A DNA stretch of 20,681 bases from Treponema sp. UBA3649. GTDB lineage: Bacteria > Spirochaetota > Spirochaetia > Treponematales > Treponemataceae. How positions within the stretch are numbered: the stretch's first letter is position 1; every line of letters begins with the position of its first letter. Made by a program: the position numbers and the translations under genes. The DNA lies in assembly GCA_002373325.1 (NCBI GenBank), contig DFKI01000080.1, positions 1-20,681 on the forward strand, given 5' to 3'. A model generated the notes under the pieces. That model ran no database searches, had not been told where the DNA came from, and was given only the letters and a program-made list of their open reading frames with translations. Positions 1 to 7,520 of this stretch are shown in pieces.

Positions 1-80
1 TGGCAGCCGCGGCGGCTGTCAACAAGGGGGGGCTGTTTTTGTGAAATTGTTTGCTGGGGTCGAAATTTAAAATTTTTTGT

Positions 81-110
81 TTGACAGAAAGCGGAGGTGG
101 GGGGTATAAT
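81..110 (+). promoter_or_regulatory. sigma70 promoter, perfect consensus
   Basis: TTGACA at 81-86 and TATAAT at 105-110 both match the vegetative sigma consensus exactly, with an 18 bp spacer. The expected transcription start is near 117, giving a leader of about 60 nt for the lipoprotein gene at 178. Two perfect hexamers suggest strong constitutive expression. Bases 1-80 hold no gene that I can support; they begin with a GC-rich inverted repeat (2-9/13-20). Confidence 0.85.
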
Positions 111-177
111 TAATTCTATCGGTCAGGCAAATTGATTTTTGTGCCTGAAATCTAAAACACACGGGTGGAGGTATTCT

Positions 178-972
178 ATGAAGAAAATAATTTTCGGTGC
201 CTTGTGTCTTGTGGCGGCCCTTGCTTTTACCGGATGTGCAACAACTACGACTCAGACAAAAAGTTCTTCCATAAAAGAGGGAGACAGCGTAAAGAACGGT
301 TCCAAGAAGAGAACAATGGTTGACCATCAGGGGGCGACTTTCGGTGCTGCGGTTCCGCAATGGGTCATAGCGGTCGCTTCAGGTCAGTATGACGCTGGAT
401 ATCTCTCAAAGTCTATGCCGGGGCTTGAGGGAAAAAAGGCGTTTGTCGTTCAGGGACGCGGTACCAATCTTGATTTCGTGAAGTCATGGGCTACGGTTTA
501 CAGCATTGAGACGGAGGTTGGCGGACTTCTTGAGAGGCAGACCGGAAAGGTTGTTACGGAGAAAATGACTGGAAGCCAGAGCGCGAAGGGCAGTCAGACG
601 ACACCTGAGGAAGTTGATAAGAAACTTACTGATTACCGTATGGCCATGCAGAATGTCAGAATCGTGGGATTGGAGAAAATCGCGGAGTATTGGACAGAAA
701 CGGAAGTCTCTGAAAAAGGCAATGTTGTGGATGATTACTTTGAATATTACGCCGTCTATGCGATGGACAAAAAATTGCTTTCCGTACAGCTCAACAACGT
801 GCTGAAGGATGAGACGGACACCGAGCTTCGTGATGCGGTTATGAAATCACTTGTTGACGAGCTGACTGTCGCCTCAAATGACAAGAGCGTGGAGGAAGCC
901 GCGGACAATTATTTCATCCAGCAGAATGTGTTCATGGATGCGTCCGAGACCAACTATTTTGTCTACGAGTAA
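178..972 (+). CDS. LPP20-like outer-envelope lipoprotein
   Basis: This 264-residue protein has a basic start, a hydrophobic core and a lipobox FTGC with Cys20 as the likely lipidated residue, so it should be a membrane-anchored lipoprotein facing the periplasm or outer membrane. The mature part opens with a Thr/Ser/Lys-rich linker. From about residue 60 a stretch containing VPQWV, GRGTN and a helix with alternating Ala/Ser looks like an LPP20-type domain; the family call is by pattern only. The ATG at 178 is chosen because GGTGGAG (164-170) sits at good spacing and the signal peptide starts there; an upstream in-frame ATG at 139 would add 13 non-signal residues. It has its own consensus promoter and a strong terminator, so it probably makes an abundant monocistronic mRNA. 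Role unknown, perhaps structural. Confidence 0.8.
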   Translation: MKKIIFGALCLVAALAFTGCATTTTQTKSSSIKEGDSVKNGSKKRTMVDHQGATFGAAVPQWVIAVASGQYDAGYLSKSMPGLEGKKAFVVQGRGTNLDFVKSWATVYSIETEVGGLLERQTGKVVTEKMTGSQSAKGSQTTPEEVDKKLTDYRMAMQNVRIVGLEKIAEYWTETEVSEKGNVVDDYFEYYAVYAMDKKLLSVQLNNVLKDETDTELRDAVMKSLVDELTVASNDKSVEEAADNYFIQQNVFMDASETNYFVYE

Positions 973-992
973 AATCTGATTCCTTTCTTTTG

Positions 993-1054
993 TTCGGGAG
1001 AAACTTTGTTGTCCCTACCTGATTTTTTTTCTCCCGAATTTTTTATTTTATTTT
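993..1054 (+). terminator. Rho-independent terminator
   Basis: An 11 bp perfect stem pairs 993-1003 with 1028-1038 across a 24 nt loop and is followed by a T-rich tract (1037-1054). It lies 20 bp after the stop of the first lipoprotein gene. The T tract runs straight into the G-rich ribosome binding site of the next gene (1055-1059), so any transcript of that gene from upstream must read through this terminator. Confidence 0.85.
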
Positions 1055-1064
1055 GGGGGCGCCA

Positions 1065-2078
1065 GTGAAGAAAAATCTTTTGCTGATTCCATTTTTAATT
1101 TTTTCTCTTCTTCCATGTTTTGCCGGTGGACGGTCTGAAAAAGAAAGTGCTCCGCTGTGGTTGACAGACACTGAAAAAGAGTTCCCTTCTGGCAAATATA
1201 TACGTGCGCTGGGTGAGGGGTCTTCTGCTAAGCTTGCTCAAAGTGAGGCTCTTTCAACAATATCTCTTTATTTTGACACAAAGACAGATATTCTTACGCT
1301 TGCCGTGAAGGAGGCGCAGTCGATTCTTTCTGGAGACAGTGAGATGTTTTCATCGTCACAGGGATTTACGCAAATGGTCGAGGTTTCTTCCAGTGCGGAT
1401 TTTTTCTGCGTTTCATTTGTGGATTCCTATTACGATAAGCAGAGGGACAAATTCCACACGCTTGCATACATAGACAAGGCGAAAGTTTCTTCTATATATT
1501 CATCTAGGATTTCTTTTCTGATGGATTCAATCAATTCTTACCGCAACTTGTCGAAAAGGGAGACAGAGCTTTTCCGTGCGGCCGGGTACATGCATAAGGC
1601 TGAGGTGCTTTCAAAACTTGCGTCTCAGTACATACAAAACCTTGTCACAATCAATCCTGATGCCGCGCCTAAATACAGTGAAAGTCTCGCCGTCATTGCC
1701 AAGGTGCCGGAGGAACTTGGAGCCTTTAAGAAGGATATGTCTTTTGATATCAGGATGGCTCAGACTGAAAAACGATATGATCCGATTTTTAGCACTGTCG
1801 CAAATATACTTGAGCAACAGGGATTTACATTTTCCGTGACCAACCCAAAATACGTCATCGTAATCAGCATCTCGTGCGTAGAAGAGACTTATGATGTTGG
1901 GGAATTCGTGCGTTCTTCGATAGAGCTTCTGATTACTAATCAGGAAACCGAAAGCGTATATTCATATTCAAAGGCATATCCCAGGGTCAGCGGAAAGGAT
2001 TTATCTCAGTCTTACACCAGGGCATTGTTTTCCATACAGAAAGATTTGGAAGAGAATCTTCTTTCCGAATATCGCTAA
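1065..2078 (+). CDS. LPP20-like secreted protein or lipoprotein
   Basis: This 337-residue exported protein starts at GTG 1065, preceded by GGGGG at 1055-1059; a TTG at 1053 is in frame but overlaps that site. The signal peptide (about residues 1-20) ends LLPC-FAGG, so Cys18 may be a relaxed spirochaetal lipobox, or the protein may be cleaved by ordinary signal peptidase after FA. Residues about 31-75 (APLWL, then YIRALGEG and an Ala-rich helix) match the usual opening of LPP20-type domains. The remaining region has mixed helices and strands and no motif I recognise. It is followed after 77 bp by a second lipoprotein gene without an intervening terminator, so the two are probably cotranscribed. 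The function is unknown; LPP20 proteins are envelope proteins in other bacteria. Confidence 0.75.
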   Translation: MKKNLLLIPFLIFSLLPCFAGGRSEKESAPLWLTDTEKEFPSGKYIRALGEGSSAKLAQSEALSTISLYFDTKTDILTLAVKEAQSILSGDSEMFSSSQGFTQMVEVSSSADFFCVSFVDSYYDKQRDKFHTLAYIDKAKVSSIYSSRISFLMDSINSYRNLSKRETELFRAAGYMHKAEVLSKLASQYIQNLVTINPDAAPKYSESLAVIAKVPEELGAFKKDMSFDIRMAQTEKRYDPIFSTVANILEQQGFTFSVTNPKYVIVISISCVEETYDVGEFVRSSIELLITNQETESVYSYSKAYPRVSGKDLSQSYTRALFSIQKDLEENLLSEYR

Positions 2079-2083
2079 TTTTT

Positions 2084-2119
2084 TCATTTCAAAAATCATT
2101 TCTAAAAGTCATTTCAAAA
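2084..2119. repeat. three short imperfect direct repeats
   Basis: The motif TCATTTC followed by A-rich bases occurs three times at 2084, 2096 and 2109, spaced 12 and 13 bp, in the gap between the two lipoprotein genes. It is too short and AT-rich to assign a role. Confidence 0.45.
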
Positions 2120-2155
2120 CCAAAAAATTAATCGTACCGTTTTAGGAGGTTTTTT

Positions 2156-3124
2156 ATGAGATCACATGCTTGTTTTTTCGCCATGTGCTCGGGGGTGTTT
2201 TTACTTTTTTCTTGTGCGACAAATTATCAGAGCTCGAATGTACTTTCGCTTGAGGAGTTATGTAATCGCGCCGTAACTGAGGTTTCCGAAGAGATTGACG
2301 GAAAGGTGACATCCGTCGGAATCCTTGATGTGAATACTGAGTATTGGGCTGTTTCTGATTATATCGTCGATGAGCTTGCGCATTATTTTACCCGTCGCCT
2401 GGGAAATGGCAATGTGGTTGCCCATGATGATTTTACTCGTTCGCTGATTATGAATGAGCTTGAGTATCAGAAAACCGGTCTTATCAGCGATGAGACGATA
2501 CAGCAGATAGGAAGACAGCTCGGTGTTGACGCGATAATTGCAGCGGAACTTAGGGAAACGTCATCAGGATGGAATTTTTTCGTAAAGACCACTCAGACTG
2601 AGACGATGAAGGTGCTTTCATCATGGAAGGGCACAATCAGTAAGAACGACAAAGAGATGCAGTTCCAAATTGAAAAATCCAAAAAATCCTCCCGCCCCGT
2701 GATTGAGACAAAAAGGTCTTCCGTAATGAATAATTCCGACAAGCTTTCCGCCGTTATGATAAACGACAAGGGAGCCTCCGTTACGACGTTGCATCCGGGG
2801 GAGGCAATTCGCTTCAAGGTCACGTCTCCGAAGAACGCATATCTGGCAATTCTCTGTGTCGACGCTAAGGGTGAGGAGTCATGGCTTCCGCTTAGCGACA
2901 ATTATATTCGTGCGGGAGAAAGCCGCATTTTCCCTGATATTCCCGGTGCAGTCCTCCGTGTTCAGAGCGGGACTTACGGTGCGGAGAAGGTGAAGGTGTA
3001 TTATTCGGCGACAAGCTCAGGACTTCCGACCCAGGGCAAGACCATGGGGACACGCGGATTTTCTCTTGAGACGAGCGGGGCTGATGCGGAGGAATTTGTG
3101 ATTGACTATCGGGTGGAGAGATAG
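2156..3124 (+). CDS. CsgG-like lipoprotein with C-terminal DUF4384 domain
   Basis: This 322-residue lipoprotein has a hydrophobic signal ending LFSC, giving lipidated Cys20. Residues about 45-160 resemble the CsgG/FlgO/LpoB-type fold: a GILDVN strand, a helix with IVDELAHYFTRRL, a VVAHDD strand, and then IGRQLGVDAIIAAEL, the classic 'is this product present' helix-strand of that group. Residues about 205-275 match DUF4384, with an opening PGEAIRFKV and then NAYLAILCVDAKGE and WLPLS. DUF4384 is often found with or fused to caspase-like peptidases, which fits the caspase gene 144 bp downstream. AGGAGG at 2144-2149 supports the ATG at 2156. It probably acts at the inner face of the outer membrane as an adaptor or scaffold; whether it forms a CsgG-like pore cannot be told. 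Confidence 0.75.
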   Translation: MRSHACFFAMCSGVFLLFSCATNYQSSNVLSLEELCNRAVTEVSEEIDGKVTSVGILDVNTEYWAVSDYIVDELAHYFTRRLGNGNVVAHDDFTRSLIMNELEYQKTGLISDETIQQIGRQLGVDAIIAAELRETSSGWNFFVKTTQTETMKVLSSWKGTISKNDKEMQFQIEKSKKSSRPVIETKRSSVMNNSDKLSAVMINDKGASVTTLHPGEAIRFKVTSPKNAYLAILCVDAKGEESWLPLSDNYIRAGESRIFPDIPGAVLRVQSGTYGAEKVKVYYSATSSGLPTQGKTMGTRGFSLETSGADAEEFVIDYRVER

Positions 3125-3171
3125 GGGGAGTTTTCTTGCATGCATTGTTTTGGGAGGTAATTTTTTTTCTA

Positions 3172-3192
3172 TTGCAGAATCTGTATTATGAT
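3172..3192 (+). promoter_or_regulatory. possible promoter region before the caspase gene
   Basis: The 144 bp gap 3125-3268 contains two overlapping -10-like boxes, TATTAT (3184-3189) and TATGAT (3187-3192), but no good -35 at proper distance. A start near 3198 would leave a leader of about 70 nt containing the ribosome binding site GAGGAG (3254-3259). No terminator is visible in the gap, so read-through from the upstream lipoprotein genes is equally possible. Confidence 0.3.
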
Positions 3193-3268
3193 TTCCTAAG
3201 ACAAAAGTTTCCTTTGGTGGAAAGATAGGTGAAAATCGGACTCGTTTTATAATGAGGAGAAAAGACTT

Positions 3269-6200
3269 ATGAAGAAGATTTTGTTTGTTTTGTGCGCGAC
3301 GCTTGTTGCGGGAACAGGCTTTTCGCAGACGCAGAAATTGTCAATGGAAGCAGATGCCAATTTGTCTTCAAACCCAGAACTTCATGTTGCGACAGGTCAT
3401 CAGGGACGCGTAAATTCTATTGCATGGAGCAAGGATGGCAAGTGGCTAGCGAGTGCTGGCGTTGACGGTACGGTGCGTATTTGGAATGCAGAAAGCGGAA
3501 AAGAAGTCAAGAAATTGTCAGATTTTGACATCCCCCGGTGTATTTCCTGGCATCCAGACGGCAAAACACTTGCTGTTTTCACTGAAACGGATATTTTTGT
3601 TTTAGATGTATATTCCGAAGGTTTTATCAAAAAAATAAATTTAAGCGAAGATTACACTGATGGCGAATTCAATGCAGACGGTACAAAGTTGCTTGTGAAA
3701 AATAATGGAGTTCATATTTACAGCACAAGAGACTATTCTGAAATAAATTTTATACCTCGGAACAGTAAAAAAATTAGCTTTGCGTATTGGGCTCCGAACG
3801 GGAAGTATATAGCTACCCTAGAGGAAGATAATTTTGTGCGCGTTTATGATATTAGTAAAAGCTCTCCCGTACTCATTTCTTCTTGGAAATCGAGTTATAT
3901 TGACGGTATATGCTGGAGTGGGGACAGCAAATATATTGTCAGCGACAATGCTATTCATGATGCTTTTACTGGAAAACAAATCTTGAAAACTGAAGAAAAT
4001 TCTGGTTGGGGGTGTTCGTGGTCTCCTGATAGTAAATATATTGCTATTCGCAGTAATTGCGTTCTCGACTATAGCGAACTTGCTGTATATGACGCAAAAA
4101 CGGGTAAAAAGATGTATTCCCACGAAAATTCAGGGAATGCGCTTGGTGTTGAAAACTGGTCGCCAGACGGAACGTACCTTGCTATTGCAGGAAGCAATGA
4201 CGACTGCTACTTTGAAATAATTGAGAGCAAAACGGGCAAGAAAAAGATTGATTTAGGAATAAACCGTCCCTATCTGAATGAAGGCGCACTCTTCAAAGAC
4301 GAAACGCATTTTGTTACGGTCGATACCGGAAAAATGATTGGCAACAGAAATGGTTCAATCGCAATTTGGGACACATCCACCTTTTCAAGGAAATTCACTG
4401 TAGACTGTGCCGAACGCAGCGGTTGTGCTGTAAGCCCTGACGGAAAAACGCTGGTATTTGAATCAGTTGACAAAAAACTTCAGTTTTTTGATATGCAGAA
4501 GCAGTCAGTTATAAAAACCTTATCCAAAGAATATGATACATATGATTGGGTTGTTCCGCAGTGGAGCACAGACGAAAAATTCATCATTGTCCGTGCTTAC
4601 CCGAATCTGGAAATTTATTCCGCCACAACAAAATCTTTGGTAAAGACTTTTGAAGGATACCATTCCGCATTCAGCCCCGACGGAACTTATTTTGCGACAG
4701 ACCACAAAGGTGCGGTGCAAATATGGAATACAAAAAATTGGACTATGCATAAAGAAATTGCATTGCCACAAAATGAAGAAGGAAAAACGGATTCTGTATA
4801 TTCGCTCGAATGGAATCCTGAAGGAACGCAGATTGCTGTTTCAACGGAATCAAAGCTGCTGCTTTTGAATACACAGACATGGGCTTTTAAAAATACTGCA
4901 TTCAACGAAAGCGAGTATATTGTAACCATTGCATGGACTCCTGACGGAAAACAGCTCATAACAAATTCAAACTATTATGGAAAGATTTTAGTTTGGGATG
5001 CAAAATCTGGAAAACTGTGTCGTACTATTGATACAAATATCCTACAAGAAATGTCATCGCTGTCTTTGACAAAAGACGGGAAAAAACTTATTTCTACAAC
5101 AAGTAATGGCGTTATCCAAGTATGGAAGTTTGAAACAGGAGAGCTATTGACCACAACCATCATCAGCATGGATGGAGAATGGGTCACATACACGGAAGAA
5201 GGCTATTTTGTGGGAAGCCCTTGGGCTGCTGAGAATTTTCTGTATGCGGTCGATGACATGAAAGCGTACCCGTTGGAATCAATGTATGAAACTTTTTGCA
5301 GAACAGATTTGATTGCCATGAAACTTCGTGGGGAAAAAATAACAGCAGAACAAATTCCGTCACTAAAGCAGCTTCTTTCCACAGGCAATGCCCCGCTCGT
5401 GCAATTCACCAATCCGCCCGCCTCATCAAACAATCGCGATATCACCGTGAATTTTAGCGTGCAGGATGCTGGCGGCGGCGTTGGCTCTGTGTACCTCAAA
5501 ATAAACGGCAAGGTCATTCAGCTTGCGGACGGCTCTCGCAAACTTGAACTCGTGGGCGGCGTGGCGAACACAACGCAAAAATCAAGCGGGAAGACGACTA
5601 ATTTTTCACATCTCCTCACGCTGCAAAACGGCGAGAACACGCTCGAAGCCTACGCGACGAACGCTGCGGGTAAAATCGAAAGCCGCCACGCAGTCGCAAA
5701 AATCTCTTGGCAGGGCACAACCGCAAAGCCGAACCTCTATGTGCTTGCCGTGGGCGTGAACAAATACCGCGACAAGTCGCTGTGGCTCAACTATGCCGTA
5801 CCCGATGCCACATCAATCGCCGACCAGTTCCGAAGCGTAAAGGGCAACCTCTATCAGAGCGTGAATGTGGCGACCGTTTTTGACGGCGATGTCACCGCCG
5901 ACGGCATTTCTTCCGCGTTCAACTCGCTTGCGGGGAAGGTCGGCGCGGACGATGTTTTCATCTTTTATTTGAGCGGGCACGGAACCACGCACACCGACGG
6001 CGACTATTATTTTATTCCCGTGGACTTCCGCTTCCGAAACGCAGAGAGCGTTCCTGAGACGGCAATATCCAAGCACTTTATCACGGAGCAGCTTTCAAAA
6101 ATCAGGGCGCAGAAAACGCTCGTCATGCTCGACACCTGCAACTCGGGCGCGTTCATCTCGACGGGTGCGCGCGGTATGACGGAGAAGACCGCGATTGACA

Positions 6201-7510
6201 GGCTTAGCCGCGCCACGGGGCAGGCGACGATAGCCGCCTCCAGCGACAGCCAGAGCGCGATGGAGGGCTACAACGGGCATGGAATTTTCACATTCGTCAT
6301 TCTTGAAGGGCTTTCGGGCAAGGCGGACACGAACAACGACGGATACGTCTCGCTCTCGGAGCTGAGTTCTTATGCCGAGGAGAAGGTCCCCGACTACAGC
6401 TACGAGAAGTGGGGCTACGAGCAGTACCCGCAGGTGGATTTGCGGAAGCAGTCGAATTTCCCGCTCGTGGGAAGATTTGCAGAATTCACCCCGGAAGATT
6501 TTACGTCTTATAATGAAGACTCATGGTATACAGTAAGGATCGATGATTCTGATACAAATTTACATATAACTTCGAATCATAATGTAGCGGAGCCGAAAAC
6601 AGATTACTTGAATTCGCATGTTAACTCGCCAAGTGTTAAAAAAAGAACTCCCACGCCGGAGGTGGCCTCATTCCTTTCTGCGGCAGACAAAGCCTATCAA
6701 AACGGTGACTACAAGTCAGCTCTGAAAGATTACAAGAAAGCTGCAAAGAAAAAGGATCCTCATGCACAGTCCGTGCTCGGCGACATGTATTATTTCGGAC
6801 AAGGGGTGAATAAGAATAATACCACTGCGGCAGGATATTATAAAAAGGCTGCTGCTGCGGGAGATGTCTCAGCACAGGCAAACATTGGATTTATGTATGA
6901 GTCAGGAACTGGTGTGGGTAAGGATGAGGTAAAGGCATTCCAGTGGTATGAACTTGCTGCGTCGGAAGGTAATGCGATGGCGCAGAACAATCTTGCACTG
7001 ATGCTTGTTTCTATGGGCAAATATGACAGGGCATTTGAGCTGTTCAATCTTGCTGCGGAAGATGGAGAGCCTGTAGCACAGAACAATCTTGCAGTGATGT
7101 ATGAGACTGGACGCGGAACGTCAAAAGATTTCGGAAAGGCATTCTCATTGTATGAAAAATCAGCCGCACAGGGAAATCTTATGGCACAAACGAATCTTGC
7201 GATGATGTATGAGAACGGACGAGGAACTGCGAAAAATCTTTCAAAGGCAATTTCTCTTTACGAAAAATCAGCGGCGGCAGGTGATTCTGTTGCTCAGAAT
7301 AATCTTGCGGTTCTATGCGAGAGCGGTCTTGGCACCAGAAGAGATCATGCCCGTGCTTTGGAGCTTTGTGAGAAATCTGCAAAGGCCGGAAATGCGTATG
7401 CTAAAATCAATCTTGAGATTTTGCAGGCCAAGGCGAAAAGTCGGGTGAGCGGATATGTTAAGACTGCTTCTTGGCAGAGTACCGGAATGTTTGACCGTAT
7501 GGCACGGTAA
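3269..7510 (+). CDS. exported WD40-caspase-Sel1 repeat protein
   Basis: This 1413-residue protein has a Sec signal peptide (residues 1-19, no lipobox Cys), so it should act in the periplasm or beyond. Residues about 40-660 contain some 14 WD40-type motifs such as AWSKDG, SWSPDS, NWSPDG and AWTPDG, enough for two seven-bladed propellers. They are followed by GEWVTYTEEGYF, a block typical of WD40-caspase proteins. Residues about 708-815 look like an Ig-like beta domain. Residues about 820-1080 form a caspase-like (peptidase C14) domain with catalytic His904 in SGHG and Cys957 in DTCNSG, both intact. An EF-hand-like loop lies at Asp1020-Glu1031. Residues about 1130-1395 hold six or seven Sel1 repeats. 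The propellers and Sel1 repeats probably bind partners and the caspase domain cleaves after a basic or acidic residue, but the substrate is unknown. GAGGAG (3254-3259) supports the start. The PEGA gene follows after 10 bp. Confidence 0.9.
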   Translation: MKKILFVLCATLVAGTGFSQTQKLSMEADANLSSNPELHVATGHQGRVNSIAWSKDGKWLASAGVDGTVRIWNAESGKEVKKLSDFDIPRCISWHPDGKTLAVFTETDIFVLDVYSEGFIKKINLSEDYTDGEFNADGTKLLVKNNGVHIYSTRDYSEINFIPRNSKKISFAYWAPNGKYIATLEEDNFVRVYDISKSSPVLISSWKSSYIDGICWSGDSKYIVSDNAIHDAFTGKQILKTEENSGWGCSWSPDSKYIAIRSNCVLDYSELAVYDAKTGKKMYSHENSGNALGVENWSPDGTYLAIAGSNDDCYFEIIESKTGKKKIDLGINRPYLNEGALFKDETHFVTVDTGKMIGNRNGSIAIWDTSTFSRKFTVDCAERSGCAVSPDGKTLVFESVDKKLQFFDMQKQSVIKTLSKEYDTYDWVVPQWSTDEKFIIVRAYPNLEIYSATTKSLVKTFEGYHSAFSPDGTYFATDHKGAVQIWNTKNWTMHKEIALPQNEEGKTDSVYSLEWNPEGTQIAVSTESKLLLLNTQTWAFKNTAFNESEYIVTIAWTPDGKQLITNSNYYGKILVWDAKSGKLCRTIDTNILQEMSSLSLTKDGKKLISTTSNGVIQVWKFETGELLTTTIISMDGEWVTYTEEGYFVGSPWAAENFLYAVDDMKAYPLESMYETFCRTDLIAMKLRGEKITAEQIPSLKQLLSTGNAPLVQFTNPPASSNNRDITVNFSVQDAGGGVGSVYLKINGKVIQLADGSRKLELVGGVANTTQKSSGKTTNFSHLLTLQNGENTLEAYATNAAGKIESRHAVAKISWQGTTAKPNLYVLAVGVNKYRDKSLWLNYAVPDATSIADQFRSVKGNLYQSVNVATVFDGDVTADGISSAFNSLAGKVGADDVFIFYLSGHGTTHTDGDYYFIPVDFRFRNAESVPETAISKHFITEQLSKIRAQKTLVMLDTCNSGAFISTGARGMTEKTAIDRLSRATGQATIAASSDSQSAMEGYNGHGIFTFVILEGLSGKADTNNDGYVSLSELSSYAEEKVPDYSYEKWGYEQYPQVDLRKQSNFPLVGRFAEFTPEDFTSYNEDSWYTVRIDDSDTNLHITSNHNVAEPKTDYLNSHVNSPSVKKRTPTPEVASFLSAADKAYQNGDYKSALKDYKKAAKKKDPHAQSVLGDMYYFGQGVNKNNTTAAGYYKKAAAAGDVSAQANIGFMYESGTGVGKDEVKAFQWYELAASEGNAMAQNNLALMLVSMGKYDRAFELFNLAAEDGEPVAQNNLAVMYETGRGTSKDFGKAFSLYEKSAAQGNLMAQTNLAMMYENGRGTAKNLSKAISLYEKSAAAGDSVAQNNLAVLCESGLGTRRDHARALELCEKSAKAGNAYAKINLEILQAKAKSRVSGYVKTASWQSTGMFDRMAR
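6326..6361 (+). other. EF-hand-like calcium-binding loop in the caspase protein
   Basis: Residues 1020-1031 of the caspase protein read D-x-N-x-D-G-x-x-S-x-x-E, with oxygen ligands at positions 1, 3, 5, 9 and 12 and Gly at 6, matching the canonical EF-hand loop. It lies 63 residues after the catalytic Cys, within or just after the peptidase domain. Calcium binding is an inference; related bacterial caspase-like proteins often carry such a loop. Confidence 0.6.
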
Positions 7511-7520
7511 GGGGGTATAT

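Noticed and set aside
2..20. GC-rich inverted repeat as a terminator of a gene left of the window
   Set aside because: The stem is good, but the next bases are AACAAGGGGGG; the nearest T run (36-40) is too far for a Rho-independent terminator.
3248..3253. Perfect TATAAT as the promoter of the caspase gene
   Set aside because: It has no -35 at proper distance and the start would fall at the 3' edge of the ribosome binding site (3254-3259), leaving none in the mRNA.
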